Positions 34,901 through 43,532 are shown, counted from the first letter of the stretch. The stretch is DNA of 58,618 bases from Gammaproteobacteria bacterium UBA7310 (GCA_002471665.1 DKQK01000041.1:1-58618), one strand, 5' to 3'. The notes: a model not told the origin generated them from the sequence alone. Numbers and translations: made by a program.

Positions 34901-35417
34901 CAAACCCTTCCTGGACCGCAACTGGCGGCCCAAGGCACTGGATGGTCAGGCGGTGGCATTCACGGATGCCAGCCTCGGGCAGCTGCGTGGTGCTGACACG
35001 CTGCGCGCAGCGTTGTACCGGGCGGGGGATGCACCGGGTTACGATTTCAGTATGAAGCCCCTGAGCCTGGATACTTCGGTGGGCAAGTTTGAGTTACAGT
35101 TAGGCGAACAACGCTTCACTTATACGCACGGGCCCAAGCTCAACAAGAAAGCCAGTTGGCGCAGCGGTCGCGATACCAACATTCGGATTCTGTTCGAAGA
35201 TCTGAATCAGACCCTGCACCGGGAAACCTTCACCGGTGTCTGGGCCTGGTATCGGCTGCTGGACGACGCCAGTATTCGCAAAGTGGGCAACACCACCTAT
35301 CGGGCCACGTTCAATAAGGATGGACGCAAGGCGCAATACCAGCTCAGCGCCGCCAGCCGCATCAGTGGCCTGAATCTGTCGCTGTTACGTAATTATCGCT
35401 GTCCGCAGGGACTGTAG
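31944..35417 (+). CDS. tssM: T6SS inner-membrane protein TssM (IcmF family)
   Basis: A protein of 1157 residues. The ATG at 31944 (MKRVISILTNKI) is preferred to the TTG at 31932. Two membrane segments lie near residues 11-30 and 48-68, and a third near 443-465 (GYFAVLTLVFVVLIGVWSV). The cytoplasmic domain between them has an intact Walker A motif, GPPGSGKT at residues 134-141, and an IDTAGRF sequence that fits the Walker B/switch region. The large periplasmic part ends in a beta domain with GVWAWYRLLDD, which contacts TssJ. The presence of intact nucleotide-binding motifs suggests an NTP-dependent member of the family. Length is normal. Confidence 0.95.
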   Translation: MKRVISILTNKIFLGLLGVIALSLVIWFGADFVKFGEDNDTLSTTARLFLMLSVLLIWLLAQLLVMWLSHRKNSSMLKEIEADQVDQDAVRAGEEVAALNQRFSEGMDILKRAKFDTGKGKVALYQLPWYIIIGPPGSGKTTALVNSGLEFPLADTHGKNALGGVGGTRNCDWWFTNEAVMIDTAGRFTTQDSHKTVDSSAWQGFLNLLKKHRPRRPINGALIAISVQDLLTQQPAQRSYNAKLIRERIDELQKSFGVRFPIYVMLTKCDLVAGFTEFFANLTQPERQQIWGTTFNIESTQQLNSLPSELDQLIGRLNDRVLWRVHNERDPAKRALIQAFPQQMENLKPLLVEFMSEAFAANRFSEQPLLRGVYFCSGTQEGTPIDRMMSAVSSNFGLSRDAMRNQSGSGKSFFINRLFRDVVFPEEELVGSNKKLETSLLWLRRGYFAVLTLVFVVLIGVWSVTLSRNNEYMAQVNQLIAQYQSEQSKLGQFDQDPVNTLPVLAPLYNASRVYNQEDHPWLSSVGLYDGSVDEAADALYLNALRKDFLPRFQYYLEQRLQSMNPTHPELIDTFRAYLMLADTEHLEPAVIRDWAQDQWQQRLPGEAGKQAELNEHLNVLLRKGFGSVQLNQAVVDSTRFKLKQIPAAQRLYSQIRSGNLGQEQLDIYSQIGGKSAAIFGYGQSSGALQMSALYSKPGFKSLDFSVKSPLLQQLERDRWIFGDEEVDDFTEADKEKLAQELKNLYLNDYSSQWQSLLNELHIAKFTDMTSATATLKQMADPVYSPLVAILRVTKENTALTPGWPQPTLLPGTSAATAGAAEAIIGKVVKPTSVDVAFRDINQLTTQSEQQPAAVNDVLAGIKELHGYLNNMAVSPNPNEAAFAAAKARYSTNSADPIRKLRILATNAPKPVSDWLNEMADHSWGVILQGTKAHLDTAWNQQVYSVYERTLGSRYPLRKVRAEATVDDFNQFLAPGGVEAAFVQANVKPFLDRNWRPKALDGQAVAFTDASLGQLRGADTLRAALYRAGDAPGYDFSMKPLSLDTSVGKFELQLGEQRFTYTHGPKLNKKASWRSGRDTNIRILFEDLNQTLHRETFTGVWAWYRLLDDASIRKVGNTTYRATFNKDGRKAQYQLSAASRISGLNLSLLRNYRCPQGL

Positions 35418-35425
35418 GGGGGGCC

Positions 35426-36151
35426 ATGGCCACGGATATGGGATTTTTCGGCAAACTGCCCGGCTATGGTGATTTTATCGAGCGTCATTTGCCGCGCAGT
35501 TTTGTGGAAGTCTGGGATCAGTGGTTGCAGCGCGCCATGGCCGGCAGCCGCCAGTTACTGGGGGACCATTGGCTGGACAGCTATCTGACCTCGCCGGTGT
35601 GGCGCTTTGCCCTGTCTTCCGGTTGCGTGGACGGCCATGCCTGGCTGGGGGTCACCCTGCCCAGTGTGGATCGGGTTGGGCGTTACTTTCCCCTCACCAT
35701 CGCCATGCCCATGAGCAGTAATGTGAATCTCAGTGTGGCGCTCTACCACAACGCCGAATGGTTCCAGCGTCTGCAGGAAATCGGCTTGGCCTGTTTGCAG
35801 GAATCGCCCACGGTGGACGCAGTGGTGGATGTGCTGGATGGCTTGCCCGATCCGGTATTGCGGCCGTGGCGTGCCAAGGCGGCGCACACCCGCAGCCTCG
35901 GTACCAGCGTGACACTGTATGAAGCCGGTGACGTGAAACCGGAACAAAGTGACGTGTCACTGACACAAAGCCTGCTGCTGAGTGAGTCATTACTGCGCCA
36001 GCATTATGCCAGTTACAGCCTCTGGTTCAGCGCCGGTGCGGAGCAGGCGCCGGACAACATGCTCACCAGCGAGTTTTTGCCCGATCCGGTGGGCTATGTG
36101 TCGATGCTCACCGGGCAATGGCCGGAGTACGGCTGGAATCAGGTGGAATAA
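35426..36151 (+). CDS. tagF: T6SS-associated protein TagF
   Basis: A cytoplasmic protein of 241 residues that begins MGFFGKLPGYGDFIERHLPR (from residue 5), the hallmark of the TagF (DUF2094) family. Other family blocks are GVTLPSVDRVGRYFPLTIAM and LWFSAGAEQA. In Pseudomonas and Agrobacterium TagF represses T6SS assembly at the post-translational level and is relieved by the kinase pathway. It fits the presence of the FHA protein TagH at the start of the operon. It begins 8 bases after tssM. A fused phosphatase domain, as found in some bacteria, is absent. Confidence 0.9.
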   Translation: MATDMGFFGKLPGYGDFIERHLPRSFVEVWDQWLQRAMAGSRQLLGDHWLDSYLTSPVWRFALSSGCVDGHAWLGVTLPSVDRVGRYFPLTIAMPMSSNVNLSVALYHNAEWFQRLQEIGLACLQESPTVDAVVDVLDGLPDPVLRPWRAKAAHTRSLGTSVTLYEAGDVKPEQSDVSLTQSLLLSESLLRQHYASYSLWFSAGAEQAPDNMLTSEFLPDPVGYVSMLTGQWPEYGWNQVE

Positions 36152-36287
36152 TGCAGTGGCAAAAGAGTGTAATTTACCAATTTGACCGGGTACCTGCCCC
36201 AGGGAGAGGGATTTTGGCTAGAATAACAGGAAGCAACGGGTCGGTACGCGAACAACAACCTACAAAACGGCGTTAAAAGGACCAGTA

Positions 36288-37508
36288 ATGGCATCCCCAC
36301 ACATCATCGACATTGACGAACTGCTGCAGCCCATTTCCGCGGACTCGCCCCAGGGTTCCGATATTCGTGAGGATTCATCCCCCACCTCCCTGTATTACCA
36401 GATCAAGGATGCCCGCAATGCAGCACGGGCGGCGGAGCGGGCCAGTCTGTTCGATCCGGATGAAGCGTCCAACGTGCTCAATGAATGGCGGCCGATTCTG
36501 GATCTGGCCCCCACCATTCTGAAAGAGAACAGCAAGGATCTGGAGGTGGCCAGCTGGTTGCTGGAGGCGTTGATCCGCTTTCATGATTTCCCCGGATTGC
36601 GTGATGGCATCCAACTTACCCGGGGCCTGGTGGATCAGTACTGGGATGGTTTGTACCCCGAACCCGATGAAGACGGCATAGAAACCAAGGTGGCGCCCCT
36701 GGCGGGCCTCAATGGCGACAGTGGCGAAGGCACGTTACTGGCCCCCATGCGCAATGCCCTGATCACCACCGAGAGCTCCGTGGGCGCCTTCAGTTACTGG
36801 CAGTATCAACAGGCCCGTGATGCCGCCAAGATCAGCGACCCTGACAAACGCCAGGAAAAAGAAGACACCCTGGGCTTTACGTTGGCGGCCATCGAAACCG
36901 CCGTGGCTGAGGCCTCGGCCGACTACTACGTGAATCTGGTGGACGATCTGGAGCAGGCGGTGGCGGACTTCAAGGCCATGAACGACACCCTGCGTGAACA
37001 CTGCAAACATGAGGCGCCGCCTTATTCCCTGATTCTGGAAACCCTGGAAGAAATCCTGCGAGCAGTACGTTTTCTGGCCAAGGACAAATTGGCGGCCGCC
37101 GCCCCTGAGGAGATCACTGTGACCGAGGAAGCCAGTACCAATGGAGCCCCAGCCACCGCAGCCCCCCGCAGCACCGGCCCTTCCGGCCCCATCGGCAGCC
37201 GTGATGACGCCCTGCGCCGATTGGAAGAAGTGGCGCAGTTTTTCCGTGCCACCGAGCCCCACACACCTTTGGTGACGGGCATTGAGCGTTTGGTGCGCTG
37301 GGGCCGTATGCCCATGAGCGAACTGATTCTGGAGCTGGTGCCGGATCCGACGGCCCGTGCCTTCTACCAGCACCTAACCGGTGCTAAGCTCAATGAAAGC
37401 GACGATCCCGCTGATGTGGCGGCCTACAACGCCACCGCCAGTACGGTCAGTGAATCCCAGCACAGCGCTGCGGACGATGCTCAGGAAGACAACAACGTGG
37501 GTTGGTAG
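36288..37508 (+). CDS. tssA: T6SS baseplate/sheath-cap protein TssA
   Basis: A protein of 406 residues with the N-terminal ImpA_N domain (ELLQPISADSPQGSDIRED, then LLEALIRFHDFPGLRDGIQL and YWDGLYPEPDEDG). The C-terminal region contains SRDDALRRLEEVAQFFRATE and PMSELILELVPDPTAR, typical of the shorter TssA class. TssA primes tail assembly at the baseplate and in some classes stays at the growing end. A 136-base gap separates it from tagF; AAAAGGA lies before the ATG. The gap has no clear promoter. Confidence 0.93.
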   Translation: MASPHIIDIDELLQPISADSPQGSDIREDSSPTSLYYQIKDARNAARAAERASLFDPDEASNVLNEWRPILDLAPTILKENSKDLEVASWLLEALIRFHDFPGLRDGIQLTRGLVDQYWDGLYPEPDEDGIETKVAPLAGLNGDSGEGTLLAPMRNALITTESSVGAFSYWQYQQARDAAKISDPDKRQEKEDTLGFTLAAIETAVAEASADYYVNLVDDLEQAVADFKAMNDTLREHCKHEAPPYSLILETLEEILRAVRFLAKDKLAAAAPEEITVTEEASTNGAPATAAPRSTGPSGPIGSRDDALRRLEEVAQFFRATEPHTPLVTGIERLVRWGRMPMSELILELVPDPTARAFYQHLTGAKLNESDDPADVAAYNATASTVSESQHSAADDAQEDNNVGW

Positions 37509-37564
37509 AACCCATGTACCGAAAAACGTGAAATAGTAACAACATAGGGAAATGGAACAGAATC

Positions 37565-37580
37565 TGGAACGGAACATGCC
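37565..37580 (+). promoter_or_regulatory. candidate sigma-54 promoter before tssB
   Basis: The sequence TGGAAC, five bases, then ATGCC resembles the -24/-12 consensus (TGGCAC, N5, TTGCA/T), with the essential GG and GC pairs separated by exactly 10 bases. It lies about 55 bases before the tssB start in a 129-base gap of the operon. T6SS sheath genes are sigma-54 controlled in several Gammaproteobacteria. No enhancer-binding activator gene is present in the window. Confidence 0.35.
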
Positions 37581-37637
37581 TGTTGTTTATGGAAATGATG
37601 ATAGCAAGACCAACGAATTCTAACGGAGGAACCACCC

Positions 37638-38156
37638 ATGTCTGATAGCATCCACGATAAACTGAAGCGCGTTCGCAAGCCGCGCGTGCATATAACTTAC
37701 GATGTCGAAACCGGCGGCGCAGAGCAGACCAAGGAACTGCCTTTTGTGATGGGCGTGATGGGTGACTACTCCGGCGACAATACCGAGAACAAAAAGTCAC
37801 TGAAAGAGCGTAAGTTCGTCAATATTGATCGCGACAACTTCAACCAGGTGATGGGCAACATCAATCCCACGGTGTCCATGAAAGTGGAAAACACCCTGGC
37901 TGGTGATGACAGCGAAATGGCGGTGGATCTGTCCTTCAAGAAAATGGATGACTTTGATCCCACCGCCATCGTGAATCAGGTTGATCCGTTGAAGCAATTG
38001 CTGGAAGCGCGCAATAAATTGCGTGATCTGATGAGCAAGGCAGATCGCTCGGAAGAGCTGGAAAGCATTCTGGAAGATATTCTGCAGAACACCGATAAAG
38101 TGACTTCCATTTCGCAAGAACTGGGCCTCGATAAAAAAGAAGGGGGAGATGAATAA
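37638..38156 (+). CDS. tssB: T6SS sheath small subunit TssB
   Basis: A protein of 172 residues of the VipA/ImpB family. Family features are RVHITYDVETGGAEQTKELP, the MGDYSG block, KFVNIDRDNFNQVMG and FKKMDDFDPTAIVNQV. It pairs with TssC to form the contractile sheath. GGAGG lies before the ATG. The TAA stop overlaps the ATG of tssC by one base, so the two subunits are translationally coupled, which suits a 1:1 sheath. Confidence 0.96.
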   Translation: MSDSIHDKLKRVRKPRVHITYDVETGGAEQTKELPFVMGVMGDYSGDNTENKKSLKERKFVNIDRDNFNQVMGNINPTVSMKVENTLAGDDSEMAVDLSFKKMDDFDPTAIVNQVDPLKQLLEARNKLRDLMSKADRSEELESILEDILQNTDKVTSISQELGLDKKEGGDE

Positions 38157-39646
38157 TGGCCGAACAAGAAACTCAAGCAGAAGGCGGAGCAGAGGCCGCG
38201 GAAGGCAGTGCCAGCCTATTGGAAATGGCCATCGGTGCCACCAAGCAGACCGAGCGCGATGAAGCGCAGGATCTGCTGGCCAACCTCACCAAACAGGTGA
38301 TGGATGGCACGGTTACCTGGGATCGCAACCTGACTAAAACCATCGGCAATGCCATTACCGCCATCGATGCTGCCATTTCCAAACAGCTGGCCGCGATCAT
38401 GCACCACGAGAAACTGCAAAAAGTCGAAGGATCCTGGCGTGGCCTGCATCATCTGGTGATGAATTCCGAGACCGGTACCGGCTTGAAGATCCGCATGCTC
38501 AACATCGGCAAGCGGGAACTGTTCAAGGATCTGGATAAGGCGGTGGAGTTCGACCAAAGCCAGATTTTCAAAAAAATCTATGAAGCGGAATTCGGTACCG
38601 CCGGTGGTGAACCCTATGGCGCGCTGATCGGTGATTACGAGTTCTCCAATCACCCTGAGGACATCGATCTGTTGTCCAATATGTCCAACGTGGCGGCCGC
38701 CGGTTTCTGCCCATTCATCAGCGCAGCCGGCTCCAAAATGTTCGGTTTTGATGATTTTACTGAACTGTCCACGCCACGGGATTTGTCCGGAATCTTTGCC
38801 TCTCAGGAATACATCAAGTGGCGCAGCTTCCGTGACAGTGAAGATTCCCGTTTCGTTTCCCTGGTGATGCCCCGGGTATTGTCCCGCCTGCCTTACGGCG
38901 CCAATACCAAACCGGTGGAAGAGTTCGACTATGAAGAATTCGATGCCGATGAATCCGGTATGCACAAAGCTGTGGGACACGATCAATACACCTGGATGAA
39001 CGCGGCCTATGTGATGGGTACGACACTGACCCGCGCCTTCGCCGAAAACGGTTGGTGTACGGCCATTCGTGGTGCCGAAGGCGGTGGTAAAGTGGAAGGC
39101 CTGCCTTCACACTTGTTCAAGAGTGATGACGGCGATGTGGATCAGAAGTGTCCCACTGAGATCGGCATCACCGACCGTCGGGAAGCGGAACTCAGCAACC
39201 AGGGTTTCCTGCCCCTGTGTCACTATAAGAATACGGATTACTCAGTGTTCTTTGGTGCCCAGACAGCGCAGAAACCCAAAGTGTATGATGACCCGGATGC
39301 CACTGCCAACGCAGCGATTTCCGCCCGCTTGCCCTACATGATGGCCACCGGCCGAATCGCCCATTACCTCAAGGTGATGGCGCGGGACAAGATCGGTTCC
39401 TTTATGGAAGCCAAAGACTGCGAACAGTGGCTGAACCGCTGGATTTCCAACTACACCAACAGCAACCCGGACGCCAGTGCTGAAATGAAAGCCAAGTTTC
39501 CCCTGGCGGAAGCGCGTGTGGAAGTCAAAGAAACACCTGGAGCCCCGGGTTCCTACAACGCCGTTGCCTATCTGCGCCCCTGGTTGCAGATGGAAGAGCT
39601 GACCACCTCCCTCCGTATGGTGGCCAGTATCCCGAAAGCAGGTTAA
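38156..39646 (+). CDS. tssC: T6SS sheath large subunit TssC
   Basis: A protein of 496 residues of the VipB/EvpB/ImpC family. It contains the core blocks KLQKVEGSWRGLHHLVMNSE, GGEPYGALIGDYEFSNHPED, MPRVLSRLPYGANTKPVEEF and the C-terminal AAISARLPYMMATGRIAHYL and MARDKIGSFMEAKDCEQWLN. The N-terminal 60 residues hold the helix that is recognised by ClpV in other systems. It is a full-length subunit and probably the partner of TssB. It is followed by a strong stem-loop at 39666-39693. Confidence 0.96.
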   Translation: MAEQETQAEGGAEAAEGSASLLEMAIGATKQTERDEAQDLLANLTKQVMDGTVTWDRNLTKTIGNAITAIDAAISKQLAAIMHHEKLQKVEGSWRGLHHLVMNSETGTGLKIRMLNIGKRELFKDLDKAVEFDQSQIFKKIYEAEFGTAGGEPYGALIGDYEFSNHPEDIDLLSNMSNVAAAGFCPFISAAGSKMFGFDDFTELSTPRDLSGIFASQEYIKWRSFRDSEDSRFVSLVMPRVLSRLPYGANTKPVEEFDYEEFDADESGMHKAVGHDQYTWMNAAYVMGTTLTRAFAENGWCTAIRGAEGGGKVEGLPSHLFKSDDGDVDQKCPTEIGITDRREAELSNQGFLPLCHYKNTDYSVFFGAQTAQKPKVYDDPDATANAAISARLPYMMATGRIAHYLKVMARDKIGSFMEAKDCEQWLNRWISNYTNSNPDASAEMKAKFPLAEARVEVKETPGAPGSYNAVAYLRPWLQMEELTTSLRMVASIPKAG

Positions 39647-39665
39647 ACCTGTCGTAACGGTAGCC

Positions 39666-39693
39666 AGTCGGCGTGGTGCTTACCACGCCGACT
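39666..39693 (+). terminator. stem-loop after tssC (partial terminator or mRNA stabiliser)
   Basis: An 11-bp perfect stem AGTCGGCGTGG / CCACGCCGACT closes a 6-base loop (TGCTTA) and is followed by GTTTTCCC. The stem is strong, but the T run is only four bases, so it would end only part of the transcripts. It lies inside the operon between tssC and the second tssC-like gene. Such an element can raise TssB/TssC relative to the downstream baseplate proteins. Confidence 0.7.
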
Positions 39694-39738
39694 GTTTTCC
39701 CGCCCCAATCAAAATGATCCGCAAACGAATTCGATGCC

Positions 39739-41220
39739 ATGGCCAATATTGATCTTGCAGAACTGCTCAACGCTACCCAGGCCGCCGCCGCTGCCGATGG
39801 AAATCCGTTGCGGGCGTTTCTGCTGAGTGAAGCCGATGGCGACAGTTTCAGGATCTGGGTGGAGAATTTCAGTGCCCATGGCAAGCCCGCTACGTTGCCC
39901 CTACGGCAGTATCTGGCGCAGCAAGTGGCGCTGATGGATGAACTGATTGAAGAACAGGTCAATGCCATTCTTCATCACAGTCGCTTCCAGAAACTGGAAG
40001 CCTCCTGGCGCAGCCTGAAAAAACTCTGTGATGAAAGCTACCTCTATCCGGATATCAAGCTCAGGCTGTTGAATGTGAGCTGGGCGGAGGTGTGCAAAGA
40101 CATCACCCGGGCGCAGGATTTTGATCAAAGCCAGTTGTTCCAACGGATTTACAACGATGAATTCGGCACCCCCGGTGGTGAGCCTTATGGTTTGCTGATC
40201 GGGGATTACTATGTCAGCCATCGGCCCTACAAGGGTCACAAATACAATGATCTGGAAGTCCTGCAGGGGTTGGCCCAGATTGCCGCAGCTTCCTTCGCCC
40301 CCTTTATATGCGGTGCCGCGCCGCAATTGTTCGGACTGGACGACTACCAGACTCTGGGCAGTCATCTGAATTTTCAGGCGGTGTTCCAACAACAGGAATA
40401 CGTCAAGTGGCGGGCCTTCCGTCAGCAGGAGGACGCCCGCTTTGTCTGTCTCACTTTGCCGCGAATCATTTTGCGCAAACCCCATCAGAGTGTCGCCGGC
40501 GAACTGCCTTTTAAGGAACGCTGTGAACGGCCCCAACACTACTTATGGGGTAATGCTGCCTTCGCCTTTGCCAGCGTCATCATACGGGAGTACGGTGATA
40601 TCGGCTGGTTTGCCCAGATTCGCGGTGTGCCGCGGGGGCAACTGGCCGGTGGCGTGGTGACCGGCTACGAGCCTCTGCCCATTCCCGATGGAACCGGCGT
40701 GTTCCATATTCTGACCGACGTGGTGATCACCGATGCCATTGAGCGGGAGCTCAGTGAGCTGGGTTTGATGGCACTGTGTCAGTGCTACGGTGTGCCTTTG
40801 GCGGCCTTTCACAGCAATCCGTCAGTGCACATGCCGAAGAAATTCGACAGCAAAAGCGCCACCGCCAATGCCCGCATCAGTGCCATGCTGCAACAGGTTC
40901 TGTGTGCCTCACGTTTTGCTCATTATCTGAAAGTCATGATTCGCGACAAGGTGGGTTCCTACACCACTGAAAAAGAGATCGAAGGCATGCTCACCAAGTG
41001 GTTGAACCAGTACACCACCGGACGCGACGATTTGAGTTGGGAGATGCGCGCCAAGTATCCGCTACGCGACGTGCGCTTGCAGGTGCGGGAGATGCCGGGA
41101 ATGCCCGGCCAGTACACCTGCGTGATATTTCTGAAGCCTCATTACATCGCTGAAAACCTGGTATCAGAATTGAAACTCACCACCGAGCTGTCCCAGGCCG
41201 GTATCGGATCAAGGGGCTAG
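39739..41220 (+). CDS. second TssC-like sheath protein (ImpD/TssC40-type)
   Basis: A protein of 493 residues, clearly a TssC paralogue over its full length: SRFQKLEASWRSLKKLCDES, GGEPYGLLIGDYYVSHRPYK, LPRIILRKPHQSVAGELPF, ANARISAMLQQVLCASRFAH and MIRDKVGSYTTEKEIEGML. It differs strongly from TssC at 38156-39646 in the N-terminal 70 residues. Imp clusters of Rhizobium and Agrobacterium carry a second TssC-like gene (ImpD, TssC40) next to the tssB-tssC pair, which is the closest known parallel. It is not accompanied by its own TssB. A role at the baseplate end of the sheath is suggested by its position directly before tssE, but this is inference. Confidence 0.9.
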   Translation: MANIDLAELLNATQAAAAADGNPLRAFLLSEADGDSFRIWVENFSAHGKPATLPLRQYLAQQVALMDELIEEQVNAILHHSRFQKLEASWRSLKKLCDESYLYPDIKLRLLNVSWAEVCKDITRAQDFDQSQLFQRIYNDEFGTPGGEPYGLLIGDYYVSHRPYKGHKYNDLEVLQGLAQIAAASFAPFICGAAPQLFGLDDYQTLGSHLNFQAVFQQQEYVKWRAFRQQEDARFVCLTLPRIILRKPHQSVAGELPFKERCERPQHYLWGNAAFAFASVIIREYGDIGWFAQIRGVPRGQLAGGVVTGYEPLPIPDGTGVFHILTDVVITDAIERELSELGLMALCQCYGVPLAAFHSNPSVHMPKKFDSKSATANARISAMLQQVLCASRFAHYLKVMIRDKVGSYTTEKEIEGMLTKWLNQYTTGRDDLSWEMRAKYPLRDVRLQVREMPGMPGQYTCVIFLKPHYIAENLVSELKLTTELSQAGIGSRG

Positions 41221-41223
41221 CGT

Positions 41224-41709
41224 ATGATTGATCAGGAACAGAAGCTGGTGGTACCCCTGTTGGATCGTCTGCTGGACGATAATCCTCAAGAGAGCAGAGA
41301 ATCAGAGCGCGCCCACCATCTGCTGATCCATCAGCTGAAAGAGAGTGTGCGACGTGATTTGGAAGAACTGTTCAATACCCGCCAGTGTTGTATTGCTCCA
41401 CCGGCCTCGCTGCCACACATTCAAGCGGCCTTGCACAACTACGGCCTGCCCGACGCCGCGACCTTGAACCTCAGCTCACAAAAGGCCCGCTCTGAATTCT
41501 GTCGTACGGTAGAGCAGACCATTGCCAATTATGAGCCGCGTATTCGCAGTGCCAAGGTACAAACGCAATCGTCATTTGACCCGGAAGATCCCAGCATCCG
41601 CTTTCGGGTGGAAGCCACCCTGCGTGCCCTGAGCGCCGATGAAGTCATCGTATTCGATTCAGCCCTCAACCCGGTAACCCGTTCGGTTACGGTAGCGGAG
41701 ACCCATTAA
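41224..41709 (+). CDS. tssE: T6SS baseplate protein TssE (gp25-like)
   Basis: A protein of 161 residues of the gp25-like TssE family: LLDRLLDDNPQESRESE at the N-terminus, SVRRDLEELFNTRQC, then HNYGLPDAATLNLSS and a C-terminal FRVEATLRA beta segment. TssE starts sheath assembly on the baseplate. The ATG follows the second tssC-like gene by 3 bases with AAGGGG upstream. Its stop overlaps the tssF start by one base (TAATG). Confidence 0.94.
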   Translation: MIDQEQKLVVPLLDRLLDDNPQESRESERAHHLLIHQLKESVRRDLEELFNTRQCCIAPPASLPHIQAALHNYGLPDAATLNLSSQKARSEFCRTVEQTIANYEPRIRSAKVQTQSSFDPEDPSIRFRVEATLRALSADEVIVFDSALNPVTRSVTVAETH

Positions 41710-43532
41710 TGAGTGATGAGTTGCTCAAACATTATGAAAAGGAACTGGCCTTTGTGCAAAAGGCCATGTCTGAGTTTGCCCAACGCCATCCCAAAATCGG
41801 CAACCGTTTGCGGGTGTCGGATGACCGGCCGGAAGATCCTTTTGTTGAGCGCCTGCTGGATGGGGTTGCCCTGTTGAATGCCCGCATCCAGGATAAACTA
41901 AACGATGATTTTCCCGAGATGACCGATGGCGTGATGGGGGTGATGTATCCTCATTACCAGCGGCCGATTCCGTCCATGAGCATCGTTCAGTTTCAGGCAG
42001 CCGATGCGCTGGATGAAATCATGACGGTACCCGGAAATACGGAGCTGGACACTGATACCTTTGGTGGCGAAAGTTGCCGTTTTACCACCTCTTATCCCGT
42101 ACAGCTGCAGCCACTGAAAGTGGAGTCAGCGCAGTTGATGGCGCGCCCCTTTGTGGCGCCGGGCGCCGATGATGTGGGCGGGGCGGATGGGGTGTTGAAA
42201 ATTGCCTTGCGCGCATTGTCACCGGCTTTGAACCTGTCGGAGTTAAAACCGGGAAAGGTACGCTTTTACCTGCGCGGACAGCCGAAACATATTTATCCCC
42301 TGTATGAGCATATGCTCAATGGCGCCGTGAAAGTGGTTTTGGCCAAGGGAGACGGTGATACCAAGCCGGTGTTCTGTGGCCCGGATGTGATCACCCCGGT
42401 GGGATTCGATCTGGATCAGGGCCTGCTGCCGTATCCGGCCAACGCCTTTGCCGGCTACCGTTTGCTGACCGAGTATTTTGTGTTTCCACAGAAGTTTTTA
42501 TTTGTGGATATCGACATCAGCAAAATGCCCGCCGATACCGGCAGTGATCTCAACCTGTACCTCTATCTGAAAGAATCCGATGGTGAACTGGAACACTATG
42601 TCAATGCCAGTGTGTTTGTGTTGGGCTGCACACCCGCGGTCAATCTTTTTTCCTATGTGGCGGACCCCATAGCTCTTGATCACACCGAAACCGAATATCG
42701 GGTGATTCCCGACGGGCGCCGAACCGGTGCATTGGAGATCTATTCCATTGATCAGGTCAATGCATCGGATGCCAATGGCAATAAATTTGAGTACACACCC
42801 TTCTACGGTATTCGCCACCGTCACACTGAGCGCAATCACGGAACCTATTGGTTTGAACGACGTTTATCGGTGATTGAAGGGGAAAACCGCAATGAGGAAG
42901 CGTCAGAGCTGAACATCAGCCTGGTGGATCTGAATTTTGATCCCAACACACCCACGGATGAAACCCTGGATCTACGGCTAACCTGTTTTAACCGCAACCT
43001 GCCGGCCAAGTTACCGTCGGGTTCCAATCAGCCAAAATTAAACATGGTGGAAGGGGATGCACCGGTGGCGTCCATTCATTGCATCACGCCACCCACCCAA
43101 ACCCAGCGTCCGCCATTACGCAATCGTGCCTACTGGCGATTGATGTCCCATCTGAATCTGAATCATCTTTCGCTGACCGGCGATGAAGAGGGCGAGGCAC
43201 TGAAAGAAATTCTCCGTCTCTATGATTTCCGCAACGCCGACAGCACGCGCAAAATGATAGATTCCATCCGTCGCCTGCACGTGAAACCGATTATGGCGCC
43301 CATAAAAGTGGGTAAGGGCACCGCCATGTGTCGGGGTACGCAGGTGGAAGTGGAATTCGATCCACGGTTGGTGGCCGGCGGTTCGCCCTACTTATTTGCC
43401 AGTGTGCTGGAACGGTTTCTGGCCTTGTATTGCAGTTTGAATTCGTTTACCCGATTGATCGCCAAAATCAGTAACTCGGAAGGAGAAATGAAGCGATGGC
43501 CACCGCGCGCCGGCGAAAAAGCCTTGCTGTAA
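41709..43532 (+). CDS. tssF: T6SS baseplate wedge protein TssF
   Basis: A protein of 607 residues of the VasA/ImpG family. Characteristic blocks are ELLKHYEKELAFVQKAMSEF at the start, RLLDGVALLNARIQDKLNDD, GVMGVMYPHYQRPIPSM, GIRHRHTERNHGTYWFERR and the C-terminal GGSPYLFASVLERFLALYCS with NSFTRLI. TssF2-TssG forms the wedge of the baseplate. The 3' end overlaps tssG by 37 bases. Confidence 0.95.
   Translation: MSDELLKHYEKELAFVQKAMSEFAQRHPKIGNRLRVSDDRPEDPFVERLLDGVALLNARIQDKLNDDFPEMTDGVMGVMYPHYQRPIPSMSIVQFQAADALDEIMTVPGNTELDTDTFGGESCRFTTSYPVQLQPLKVESAQLMARPFVAPGADDVGGADGVLKIALRALSPALNLSELKPGKVRFYLRGQPKHIYPLYEHMLNGAVKVVLAKGDGDTKPVFCGPDVITPVGFDLDQGLLPYPANAFAGYRLLTEYFVFPQKFLFVDIDISKMPADTGSDLNLYLYLKESDGELEHYVNASVFVLGCTPAVNLFSYVADPIALDHTETEYRVIPDGRRTGALEIYSIDQVNASDANGNKFEYTPFYGIRHRHTERNHGTYWFERRLSVIEGENRNEEASELNISLVDLNFDPNTPTDETLDLRLTCFNRNLPAKLPSGSNQPKLNMVEGDAPVASIHCITPPTQTQRPPLRNRAYWRLMSHLNLNHLSLTGDEEGEALKEILRLYDFRNADSTRKMIDSIRRLHVKPIMAPIKVGKGTAMCRGTQVEVEFDPRLVAGGSPYLFASVLERFLALYCSLNSFTRLIAKISNSEGEMKRWPPRAGEKALL

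Noticed and set aside
36152..36287. Promoter before tssA (TTGACC and TAGAAT)
   Set aside because: The two boxes are 31 bases apart, which does not fit a sigma-70 promoter.
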